DNA of 8,480 nucleotides from NCBI GenBank assembly GCA_937927695.1, contig CALBRU010000177.1, positions 1 to 8,480 on the forward strand. Reading direction: 5' to 3'. This stretch comes from an uncultured Thiomonas sp. GTDB lineage: Bacteria > Pseudomonadota > Gammaproteobacteria > Burkholderiales > Burkholderiaceae_C. Within the stretch, counting starts at the first letter, position 1. Each line of letters begins with the position of its first letter. Both the position numbers and the translations under genes were made by a program. Below, one piece after another: positions 1 to 6,138 of this stretch. The notes below the pieces were generated by a model, which did not search any database, was not told the origin of the DNA, and saw only the letters and a program-made list of their open reading frames with translations.

Positions 1-172
1 CAATATTGAAATCAGCGGGGTTGCCGCCCATTTCATTCATCAGGGCTAGATATTGATTGCCCTCATTGGTCAGTGAAGCCGCGTTTGCCTGTGCGGCAAA
101 TCCTCCGACCCACAGCATGGCGGGTAGCGCAACCCCGGCCAAGATGGCCGTCTTTTTTGTACGGTTTCTCAT
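1..172 (-). CDS. soxA: SoxA, diheme/monoheme c-type cytochrome of the SoxAX complex (N-terminal fragment)
   Basis: Only the first 57 codons are in the window; the gene continues past the left edge. The ATG at 172 follows a GAGGAG ribosome-binding site (176-181) with a short 3-nt spacer. The product starts with a Sec-type signal peptide: basic MRNRTKK, a hydrophobic stretch, and a likely cleavage site after AQANA near residue 34. The mature start contains NQYLALMNEMGGNPADFN, which resembles the early 'GNPA' region of SoxA. SoxA with SoxX forms the periplasmic cytochrome that oxidatively joins thiosulfate to the SoxY cysteine. No heme motif is visible because the fragment is too short. The call rests on this N-terminal resemblance and on position: soxA follows soxZ in many soxCDYZAXB clusters. 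Another exported Sox protein is possible but less likely. Confidence 0.75.
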   Translation of the reverse strand, partial: MRNRTKKTAILAGVALPAMLWVGGFAAQANAASLTNEGNQYLALMNEMGGNPADFNI

Positions 173-201
173 AGTCTCCTCGCAGCGGTGAATAAACCAG
201 A

Positions 202-229
202 ATGCGCGAAGCCGTTCGGCTTCGCGCAT
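202..229 (-). repeat. 12-bp perfect stem-loop between soxZ and soxA
   Basis: ATGCGCGAAGCC (202-213) and GGCTTCGCGCAT (218-229) are perfect reverse complements separated by the 4-nt GTTC. In the minus-strand transcript the hairpin begins 8 nt after the soxZ stop codon and ends about 20 nt before the soxA ribosome-binding site. It is not followed by a run of U in either direction, so it does not look like a full intrinsic terminator. It may slow polymerase, block exonucleases or guide cleavage, and so set soxCDYZ expression against soxAXB. The function is inference; the structure is plain in the sequence. Confidence 0.8.
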
Positions 230-237
230 GAGATGCA

Positions 238-549
238 TCAAGACACCGTGGTGTCTGCAGTGGACGTATCGCCCTTGTTATCGATCCAGGACACAGTCAC
301 TTTGTCACCGGTTTTACCGCCTTTGAAACGGAACTCCAGGAACGGGTTTTTGGAGATGGCCGTACCCCAGTCGCAGGTCATCACGGTCTTGTCCCCGTTT
401 TTGCAGGTCACGGACTGGATGAAGTGGGCGGGAATGATTTGGCCAGCTTTGTCCTTCAGCAGGCCGGTTTCTTCGGGGTGGGTCATCAGAACGCGAACGA
501 CCACAGCGTCGCCTTCGACGTTCGCCCGCATACGCATCGGAAATGCCAT
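238..549 (-). CDS. soxZ: SoxZ, sulfur-carrier complex subunit
   Basis: This 103-residue protein is full length for SoxZ, the small partner of SoxY in the periplasmic sulfur-carrier heterodimer of thiosulfate oxidation. It has no signal peptide; SoxZ is known to be exported as a passenger on the Tat-targeted SoxY. The start MAFPMRMRANVEGDAVVVRVLMTHPEETG and the following IIPAHFIQSV region are typical of SoxZ, including the 'HPMETG'-like segment and the beta-rich immunoglobulin-like fold with FRFKGGKTGDKVTVSW near the C terminus. The ATG at 549 has a strong AAGGAG site (557-562) 7 nt upstream, and the stop is TGA at 238-240. A 104-nt spacer separates it from soxY and 65 nt separate it from soxA. 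Confidence 0.96.
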   Translation of the reverse strand: MAFPMRMRANVEGDAVVVRVLMTHPEETGLLKDKAGQIIPAHFIQSVTCKNGDKTVMTCDWGTAISKNPFLEFRFKGGKTGDKVTVSWIDNKGDTSTADTTVS

Positions 550-556
550 CGTATTA

Positions 557-562
557 CTCCTT
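557..562 (-). promoter_or_regulatory. soxZ ribosome-binding site
   Basis: AAGGAG on the minus strand lies 7 nt before the soxZ ATG. It supports the short start and shows soxZ is translated independently despite the long spacer after soxY. Confidence 0.85.
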
Positions 563-573
563 AAATAGGTGTG

Positions 574-628
574 TTGCTGGAATCAGCAAAATTCAAAACG
601 GTGTAAATAGATCGAATTGCTAGATCGA
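574..628 (-). repeat. Inverted and direct repeats in the soxY-soxZ spacer
   Basis: The 104-nt gap between soxY and soxZ holds two small repeat structures. TTGCTG (574-579) and CAGCAA (584-589) form an inverted repeat around GAAT. TAGATCGA occurs twice, at 608-615 and 621-628, with a 13-bp period. No open reading frame or clear promoter is visible. The outer half-sites TTGCT and AGCAA match those of the palindrome ahead of soxR, but are 6 bp apart here and 4 bp apart there. This could be a weak second operator, an RNA hairpin, or chance. Confidence 0.4.
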
Positions 629-653
629 GTTAGCTCAAGTTGCCGCAGGCCAA

Positions 654-1127
654 TCAGCCGCCGCAACCACCCAGCGTGACCTTGATCTCTTTTTTGCTGA
701 ACAGCAGTTTGTCGCCGACCTTGGCCACGGCATAGACGTTGGAGGTCTGCGCCATCTTGACGCGGGTGGCCACGTTGGGCACCGAAGCGTCGGTCATGTT
801 GAACATGCCGGCGAGAACCGTCGGGTTCTTTTCGATCACAATACCCAGCGCGGTAGTACCGGCCGCATTGCTTTTCACACCCACGGGCACCACAGCGCCA
901 TTTTCGGCGATGTCCGGACCAATGATGCTGACATCGGTGCTTTCGGTCGGGGTGCCACCCCAGATCTTGGCAGCGTCGGCAAACGACTTGGCTTCGAACA
1001 GAGGCGCATTCCAGCCCGGGGCATCAGCGGCCAGAGCCACATTGGGCATGAGGCCAGCGGTTGCAGCAACGCTCAGGGCGGCTGCGCCTGCACCAATCTG
1101 CATGACCTGGCGACGAGTTTGATTCAT
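654..1127 (-). CDS. soxY: SoxY, thiosulfate-oxidation sulfur-carrier protein
   Basis: SoxY is the periplasmic protein to which sulfur intermediates are covalently bound during thiosulfate oxidation. The 157-residue product ends in GGCGG with Cys155, the carrier cysteine on the swinging C-terminal arm, which is the diagnostic SoxY signature. The N terminus is a twin-arginine signal (TRRQVMQIG at residues 4-12, hydrophobic stretch to about 28, cleavage probably after ALA near residue 33). The middle has the SoxY fold with IIGPDIAENGAVVPVGV near 68-84. The reading frame stays open upstream to 1268, but ATG 1127 is chosen because AAGGAG lies 7 nt upstream and the Tat signal begins there; a longer form would run through soxD coding sequence. 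The gap to soxD is 50 nt. SoxZ is encoded next, as expected for the heterodimer. Confidence 0.97.
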   Translation of the reverse strand: MNQTRRQVMQIGAGAAALSVAATAGLMPNVALAADAPGWNAPLFEAKSFADAAKIWGGTPTESTDVSIIGPDIAENGAVVPVGVKSNAAGTTALGIVIEKNPTVLAGMFNMTDASVPNVATRVKMAQTSNVYAVAKVGDKLLFSKKEIKVTLGGCGG

Positions 1128-1134
1128 CAGTCTT

Positions 1135-1140
1135 CTCCTT
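1135..1140 (-). promoter_or_regulatory. soxY ribosome-binding site that fixes the start
   Basis: AAGGAG on the minus strand lies 7 nt before ATG 1127. It decides against the longer in-frame reading that begins inside soxD. Confidence 0.85.
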
Positions 1141-1177
1141 AAAGTGAACAGGACAGTACCTGTATCTTGATAACGTA

Positions 1178-2302
1178 TTACTGCTTCGCGCCGTCGACAA
1201 TCCACTGCGCAATCATCTTGGCATCGCCTTCGCTGATGGTTTGCGGCGGCATGGGGATGGAACCCCAAACACCTGAACCGCCCTTGATGATGCGTGTGGT
1301 CAACTCGGCGACCATATCTTTTTTGCCGCCATACTTGGCTGCAACTTCCTTGTAACCTGGGCCGACCAGCTTGTTGTCACCCAAACTATGGCAGGCCAGG
1401 CAGGACTTGTCCTTCAAAAGAGCAACCACCTTGGCGTCAGGATTGCTGGCCGCCGCGGCTTTTTCCTTGGCTTTCTTTTCCTGCTCTGCCGCTGATTCGG
1501 TCACCATGCCGCGGATCGGACCCCAGGTGCGGTACTGATCTGCGAGGTTGCCGTTATTGTTCAGCGCAAATTCAGGAATGAAGCTGGTGATTTTGGGAGC
1601 TGGAGCGCAGTTTTTCATGCAATCCGTGTTGTGGGTATCCGGGATACCCCCATTCCCGATCTCTTTGCCGGGCCACATGCCGTGATTCCAGATCATGCCA
1701 TTGCGGTTAGGCAGCATATCCTGAACTTGTTGCACGTTGTCGCGGGTGAGCACGAAGTTGCCGGGCACCACGTTGGCGAGGTTCAGCAGATAGGCCACGA
1801 GGGCATAGGTGTCGTCCCAGGTCAGCGAGCCCGGCTCGTTCCAGGGCATTGCGCGGTGGATGTAGTCGAACAGCGTGGACACCGTGGACAGCTTTTCGAT
1901 CGTGGTAGCGCCATCATTGGTATTTGCCAACTTGGCGACACGACCCGTCTTGATGTCCTGCTTGGTGGCCTGATAGGCACCAACCAGAGGCGGGAACACC
2001 GCGTTGGAATCGGCAAAATCGCCGTGGCATGAGGCGCACTTGGCCTCCCACAGCTTGGTGCCGGTTGCCACGCTGCCTTGACCTACCGGCAGGCCGGCGA
2101 AATCAGGGCGAACATCGATGTTCCAGGCCTTGATTTCATCGGGCGTCGCCGTACGACCCAAGGTGGCATCGAGCTTCAGGTCCTTTGCGGGGACTTGGGG
2201 ATGGACGGGCATGCCTGCAGCCTGCGCCACCGAGGCGCCGCCGACAAACATTCCTCCCAGAATGACCGCCAGCGCGGCTTTACGAATTCGCGAGTTGGAC
2301 AT
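1178..2302 (-). CDS. soxD: SoxD, diheme cytochrome c subunit of sulfur dehydrogenase
   Basis: SoxD accepts electrons from the molybdenum subunit SoxC while SoxCD oxidises the sulfane sulfur bound to SoxY in the periplasm. The 374-residue protein, close to the length of known diheme SoxD, has a Sec signal peptide (RIRKAALAVILGG, cleavage near VAQA at residue 28). It has two cytochrome c domains with heme motifs CASCH at 89-93 and CLACH at 301-305. Likely axial methionines lie in AMPW (Met152) and SIPMPPQ (Met351). A Lys/Ala/Glu-rich linker (about 272-288) joins the domains, and a cysteine pair (Cys228, Cys232) sits between them and might form a disulfide. Three in-frame ATGs exist (2317, 2311, 2302). 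The last is preferred because GGAG sits 9 nt upstream. The gene overlaps the soxC end by 23 nt, which suggests coupled translation. Confidence 0.96.
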   Translation of the reverse strand: MSNSRIRKAALAVILGGMFVGGASVAQAAGMPVHPQVPAKDLKLDATLGRTATPDEIKAWNIDVRPDFAGLPVGQGSVATGTKLWEAKCASCHGDFADSNAVFPPLVGAYQATKQDIKTGRVAKLANTNDGATTIEKLSTVSTLFDYIHRAMPWNEPGSLTWDDTYALVAYLLNLANVVPGNFVLTRDNVQQVQDMLPNRNGMIWNHGMWPGKEIGNGGIPDTHNTDCMKNCAPAPKITSFIPEFALNNNGNLADQYRTWGPIRGMVTESAAEQEKKAKEKAAAASNPDAKVVALLKDKSCLACHSLGDNKLVGPGYKEVAAKYGGKKDMVAELTTRIIKGGSGVWGSIPMPPQTISEGDAKMIAQWIVDGAKQ

Positions 2303-3659
2303 TGCGAACATCTCCATTTTCTTCAACTTGCCAAGTTTGGATTGCGTTGTTGTGATAGACGGACCGAGTACCGCGCACTTTGCGCAGTTCTTCATAGGTG
2401 GGCTGCACCATACCGGTTTCGTCAATCGCGCGACTTTGCATGAAGGCGACTTGCCCTTTCCATACCCAAGGCACATTGAACCGAGTGAATGCCTTGCTCT
2501 GGATCGGCCCCTCAAGACGCGCGGGCTGCCAGTTCACGCCGCCGTCAAACGAGACGTCGACACGCTTGATTTTGCCGCGGCCCGACCAAGCCAAACCCGA
2601 GACGTTGTAGAGCCCTTTGTCCAATAACACCTGACCCCCGGACGGCGAGGTGATCACCGACTTGACTTCCATGACCGAGGTGTATTGGCGCAGACGGCCA
2701 TCGGGCATCAGATCGACGTAGCCCACGGTTTCGTCCTTGGTGGCGAAAGGCTGGGTACCGAGCTTGATGCGGCGCAGGTACTTGATGTTGGAAACGCCCT
2801 CGACCCCCGGCACCACCAAACGCAACGGGTAGCCGTTTTCCGGGCGGAGCATTTCGCCGTTCTGACCGTAGGCCACCAGCACTTCGCCCGAAAGCACGAG
2901 CGACATCGGGATGGTGCGGTTTTCGGTCGAGCCGTCAGCGCCTTCAGCCATGATGAAGCGAACGCCCTTGAGGTCGGCGCCGCAGTCTTCGAGAATGTCG
3001 ATGAGCGGCACACCAGTGAACTCGGAGCAGGACACCATGCCGTGCGTGTATTGCACGGTCGGCAGGGCCACGTTGCCCCATTCCATCGCGGAGTTGGCGC
3101 CACATTCGATGAAGTGGAAGCGCGACACCGGCTGCATGCGCATGATGTCGCCCACGGTATACACCTTCGGGTTCTTGATGAGATTCTTCTCACCCATCAC
3201 CATGAAGCGGAAGTCTTCCGGGTTGATGTCATACCAGCCCTGGTGAGAGCGGTTGAAGTGCAGACCAGCCGGCGTGACGATGCCGAACATGCCTTGCAGC
3301 GGCGCGAAGGCCACGTTGGCCTGGTTGACCGCGGCCAGCCCCGGACTAATGCGACGCACCAAATCCTTCTCGTACTTGGAAGGCATGCCGTAGGGCGGCT
3401 CGTTCACCGGAGCGCCCAGCGTGGTGCGCCACTCCTGCTCTTTCAGGATGAACTTGCTGCCCTTGTCACCCTCCCAGTCCTTGCGATCGGCTGCGTAGAC
3501 GTTCGCTGCACCGCCAGCGGCCATGGTGGCGCTGGCCGTCAGAAACGCTTTACGCAAAAAGTCGCGGCGACCTCCCTGAACCTGGGCGATCTGCTCAGCG
3601 CTCAGGAAGTTTTCCGGTGCTTTACGCAGCCGGCCTAGCTTTTTTGTGTAGTCACTCAT
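2280..3659 (-). CDS. soxC: SoxC, molybdenum cofactor subunit of sulfur dehydrogenase
   Basis: SoxC belongs to the sulfite oxidase family. With SoxD it forms the periplasmic sulfur dehydrogenase that removes electrons from the sulfane sulfur on SoxY, so that a whole thiosulfate can become sulfate without stored sulfur. The 459-residue protein has a Tat signal after a cytosolic lead (GGRRDFLRKAF at residues 29-39, then a hydrophobic stretch to about 56), as expected for a cofactor folded before export. The molybdopterin domain contains HFIECGANS, with Cys186 the probable Mo-ligating cysteine. The C-terminal part (about 325-430, with VDVSFDGGVNW) is the immunoglobulin-like dimerisation domain. 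ATG 3659 is the only start ahead of the Tat motif. It has GAGG immediately upstream with almost no spacer, so initiation may rely on coupling to soxR, whose stop is 12 nt away. Confidence 0.97.
   Translation of the reverse strand: MSDYTKKLGRLRKAPENFLSAEQIAQVQGGRRDFLRKAFLTASATMAAGGAANVYAADRKDWEGDKGSKFILKEQEWRTTLGAPVNEPPYGMPSKYEKDLVRRISPGLAAVNQANVAFAPLQGMFGIVTPAGLHFNRSHQGWYDINPEDFRFMVMGEKNLIKNPKVYTVGDIMRMQPVSRFHFIECGANSAMEWGNVALPTVQYTHGMVSCSEFTGVPLIDILEDCGADLKGVRFIMAEGADGSTENRTIPMSLVLSGEVLVAYGQNGEMLRPENGYPLRLVVPGVEGVSNIKYLRRIKLGTQPFATKDETVGYVDLMPDGRLRQYTSVMEVKSVITSPSGGQVLLDKGLYNVSGLAWSGRGKIKRVDVSFDGGVNWQPARLEGPIQSKAFTRFNVPWVWKGQVAFMQSRAIDETGMVQPTYEELRKVRGTRSVYHNNAIQTWQVEENGDVRNVQLANS
2312..2315 (-). 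promoter_or_regulatory. soxD ribosome-binding site inside the soxC 3' end
   Basis: GGAG on the minus strand lies 9 nt before ATG 2302 and within the last codons of soxC. It supports 2302 over the ATGs at 2311 and 2317, of which the latter has only a weak GAAG upstream. Confidence 0.55.
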
Positions 3660-3671
3660 CCTCTTTCTCGC

Positions 3672-4070
3672 TTAGTAGGCACGTCGGGCCAGGCGATCCG
3701 TCTGCGAAACCGATTCAGGATCATCGAGCTCGATGGCAATTTGAGTACACACGGTCCGGCACAACTGCACTGCCTTCTCGCTCTGCACACGGTAATAAAC
3801 CAGATTACCGACGCGGCGCTTGGCGACCACACCGGCTTGATACAACACCTTGAGATGCTGGGACACGTTGGGCTGGGTCGAGTCGACCGAGTCCATGATT
3901 TCTGTCACGCTTTTTTCGCCTGTACAGATGGAATTGAGGATGCGCAAGCGCAGGGGGGTGGCGAGGACGCCGAAGAGCTCGGCGGCGGAATCGAACACCC
4001 GATCCGCGTCGACCGAGAGATCATCTGCGGGCGACGTCACCAGTTCCGGGAGCGTGTCAGTTTGTGGCAT
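3672..4070 (-). CDS. soxR: ArsR-family winged-helix regulator of the sox operon (SoxR-like)
   Basis: This 132-residue protein is an ArsR/SmtB-type winged helix-turn-helix DNA-binding protein. A core from about 24 to 98 contains ATPLRLRILN, the recognition helix STQPNVSQHLKVLYQAGVV (about 63-82) and the wing RRVGNLVYYRV. It lacks the ELCVCDL metal motif of ArsR/CadC proteins. It has three cysteines instead: Cys49 in ICTGE near helix 2, and Cys104 and Cys108 in LCRTVC in the last helix. Such spacing fits thiol-based sensors of sulfane sulfur or persulfide such as the alphaproteobacterial SoxR, SqrR and BigR groups, but the alignment was not run. The stop is 12 nt before soxC, so it leads the operon. 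ATG 4070 is preferred to a GTG at 4094 because the predicted promoter lies between them. The name is by analogy and should not be confused with the MerR-type redox regulator SoxR. Confidence 0.85.
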   Translation of the reverse strand: MPQTDTLPELVTSPADDLSVDADRVFDSAAELFGVLATPLRLRILNSICTGEKSVTEIMDSVDSTQPNVSQHLKVLYQAGVVAKRRVGNLVYYRVQSEKAVQLCRTVCTQIAIELDDPESVSQTDRLARRAY

Positions 4071-4076
4071 ATGAAT

Positions 4077-4090
4077 TTGCTTATAAGCAA
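4077..4090. promoter_or_regulatory. Candidate operator: 14-bp perfect palindrome ahead of soxR
   Basis: TTGCTTATAAGCAA is a perfect palindrome, 6 bp before the regulator's ATG and covering the -10 element of its predicted promoter. ArsR-type repressors bind as dimers to inverted repeats that overlap their own promoters, so this is a likely site of autoregulation and of control of the sox genes. The palindrome is seen; the binding is inferred. Confidence 0.65.
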
Positions 4091-4107
4091 GCACTGATAT
4101 TTTTCAA
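4080..4107 (-). promoter_or_regulatory. Candidate sigma-70 promoter of the soxR-soxCDYZA operon
   Basis: On the minus strand TTGAAA (4102-4107) and TATAAG (4080-4085) are separated by 16 bp, and each resembles its consensus. Transcription would start around 4072-4075, only a few bases before ATG 4070. There is no Shine-Dalgarno sequence in this space, so the mRNA may be leaderless or nearly so. Confidence 0.6.
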
Positions 4108-4153
4108 ACCCTGACGGGGCTTGTCCACCCTTGGCGGCTAGGAGTTTCCCTAG

Positions 4154-6046
4154 TCAGGGACGCGCAATTGCATCAGGAATTTGCTGAAGGGCAAGCGGGT
4201 CTTCCAGTGTAGTGAGGTCGCCGGGGTCACGGCCTTCGCAAATTGCCTGGATCGCGCGACGCAACATTTTTCCTGAGCGGGTCTTGGGCAGGGCCGTCAC
4301 CAGGCAGATGCGCTGGGGTCGAGCGACGGCGCCGAGTTGGGCATCGACATGGGCGGCGATGGAGGCCTGATTGGCCTGCGGAGTCATCTTGTCCTGCCCC
4401 GGACGCAGCACCACGAAGGCCCAGGCGGCTTGTCCCTTGAGTGCATCCTGCACGCCCACGACGGCCACCTCGGCCACTGCGGGATGCGCGCTGATGCTCT
4501 CTTCGATTTCGCGCGTGCCGAGCCGGTGGCCAGCCACATTGATGACATCGTCGGTACGGCCGAGGATGTAGAGATAGCCGTCGGCGTCCTGACGGCCCCA
4601 GTCGAAGGTGGAATACACCTGCCGGTTCGGGTATGTACTCCAGTAGGTATCAACAAAACGAGCGTCGTCACCCCAGATGGTTTGCAGACAACCCGGCGGT
4701 AGCGGCCAGTCGATCGCCACCACGCCTTTTTCTCCGGGAGCGACCGGCTCGCCGTCTGTTTCGTTGCGCAGGCAGACTTTGTAACCCGGCATGGAAACGC
4801 CGGGGGAGCCCATGCGAGAAGCCACGTCGGGAAATCCCAGCGGGGTTGCCAGAATGGGCCAGCCGGTTTCGGTTTGCCAATAATTGTCGATCACCGGCTT
4901 GTCCAGCGATTCAGCCGCCCAGCGGCCGGTGGGTTCGTCCAGCGGCTCGCCCGCGAGAAAAATGGCACGCAGACTCGACAGATCGTGTCGGTGCAACAGC
5001 GCGGGGTCATGGCGCTTGAGCACGCGCATGGCGGTCGGGGCGGAAAACATCTGATTGACGCGATACTGCTCGACGATGCGCCAAAACACAGCGGCATCCG
5101 GGCGGATGGGGGTGCCCTCGTACAGAATGGTGGTCATGCCGGTGAGCAAAGGCGCATACACGATATAGCTATGCCCCACGACCCAGCCGATGTCGCTCGT
5201 ACAGAAAAACGTTTCCCCGGGCTGACCGCCGAAAATTACTCGCATGGACAGTTGCAGCGCCACGGCGTACCCCCCGGTATCGCGCTGCACACCCTTGGGT
5301 TTACCCGTCGTGCCCGAGGTATAGAGGATATAGCTTGGATGGGTGGAATCGACCCAGACGCAGGGCACTTCCGCGCGGGCATGCCGGGTGCGCAAATCGG
5401 CGTAGGAAACATCGCGCGGCGCCTGCCGGGCCCAATCCGCCAGCCCGCGATCGACCACGATGACCTGCTCGGGCGGGTGCTGCGACAGACGCAGCGCTTC
5501 GTCGAGCAAGGGTTTGTACGGCACGACCTTGCCAGCGCGCGATCCAGCGTCGGCGCTGACGATAACTTTGGGTTGCGCATCATCGATACGCGCGGCAAGG
5601 CTCACCGACGCGAACCCGCCGAATACCACCGAATGCACCGCGCCCAGTCGCACGCAGGCCAGCATGGCGAACACCGCCTCGGGAATCATCGGCATATAGA
5701 TCAGCACCCGCTCGCCCTGGGTGACGCCCAGACTCTGCAGACTGGCCGCCATGATCTGCACCTCGCGGTGCAGCTCGGCGTAGCTATAGCTCACCTCCTG
5801 GCCTGTTTCGGTGGACACATACACCAGCGCGGCTTGCCCGGCGCGCTCGGGCAGATGACGGTCGACCGCGTTGTGACAGAGGTTGGTCAAGCCCCCAGAA
5901 AACCAGGCGGAGAATGGCGGCTTGCTGCGGTCGAGCACGCTGTTCCACGGCTTTTTCCAATCGATGGCCTGTGCCTGTTCGGCCCAGAAAGCTTCGGGTG
6001 AATCGACGCTGCGGCGGTAAAAATCGGCGTAAGACACATCAAACAT
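4154..6046 (-). CDS. prpE: Propionyl-CoA synthetase (acyl-CoA synthetase, PrpE type)
   Basis: This cytosolic enzyme activates propionate, and often acrylate, to the CoA thioester through an acyl-AMP intermediate. The 630-residue product is full length for PrpE. It has the N-terminal ACAS region (YADFYRRSVDSPEAFW at 6-21) and the P-loop YTSGTTGKPKG (242-252) followed by VQRDTGGYAVAL, which is characteristic of PrpE. YWQTETGWPI (389-398), GRTDDVIN (496-503) and the C-terminal PKTRSGKMLRR with Lys593 follow; Lys593 is the conserved catalytic lysine that is commonly regulated by acylation. ATG 6046 has AGGAG a few bases upstream. The gene lies 92 nt downstream of acuI on the same strand and ends 83 nt before the soxR ATG. 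Acetyl-CoA synthetase is the main alternative, but the sequence style favours PrpE. Confidence 0.93.
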   Translation of the reverse strand: MFDVSYADFYRRSVDSPEAFWAEQAQAIDWKKPWNSVLDRSKPPFSAWFSGGLTNLCHNAVDRHLPERAGQAALVYVSTETGQEVSYSYAELHREVQIMAASLQSLGVTQGERVLIYMPMIPEAVFAMLACVRLGAVHSVVFGGFASVSLAARIDDAQPKVIVSADAGSRAGKVVPYKPLLDEALRLSQHPPEQVIVVDRGLADWARQAPRDVSYADLRTRHARAEVPCVWVDSTHPSYILYTSGTTGKPKGVQRDTGGYAVALQLSMRVIFGGQPGETFFCTSDIGWVVGHSYIVYAPLLTGMTTILYEGTPIRPDAAVFWRIVEQYRVNQMFSAPTAMRVLKRHDPALLHRHDLSSLRAIFLAGEPLDEPTGRWAAESLDKPVIDNYWQTETGWPILATPLGFPDVASRMGSPGVSMPGYKVCLRNETDGEPVAPGEKGVVAIDWPLPPGCLQTIWGDDARFVDTYWSTYPNRQVYSTFDWGRQDADGYLYILGRTDDVINVAGHRLGTREIEESISAHPAVAEVAVVGVQDALKGQAAWAFVVLRPGQDKMTPQANQASIAAHVDAQLGAVARPQRICLVTALPKTRSGKMLRRAIQAICEGRDPGDLTTLEDPLALQQIPDAIARP

Positions 6047-6138
6047 CGCACTGTCTCCTGTTTTGTATGAATGCAGCCCAGCCTAGGAATGAGCGCTGAC
6101 GCCGAACTGACTCGTCGATGAGCTGAGGAGAGGCGCGA

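Noticed and set aside
1128..1268. 47-codon N-terminal extension of soxY
   Set aside because: It overlaps soxD coding sequence and would bury the Tat signal; a strong ribosome-binding site fixes the start at 1127.
2303..2515. 71-codon N-terminal extension of soxD
   Set aside because: It lies within soxC in another frame and would place the signal peptide internally.
2685..3638. Long open frame of 317 codons on the plus strand
   Set aside because: It is fully antisense to soxC, is unusually rich in His, Arg and Val, and shows no recognisable domain. It is a typical shadow of a GC-rich gene.
4071..4094. GTG start 8 codons upstream for the soxR-like regulator
   Set aside because: It lies upstream of the predicted transcription start and has no ribosome-binding site; ATG 4070 fits the promoter.
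4874..6001. Long open frame of 375 codons on the plus strand
   Set aside because: It is antisense to the well-supported prpE and has no family resemblance or ribosome-binding site worth noting.
6047..6138. 92-nt gap between acuI and prpE as a possible promoter or small gene
   Set aside because: Apart from the prpE ribosome-binding site I saw no convincing -35/-10 pair, hairpin or short coding frame.
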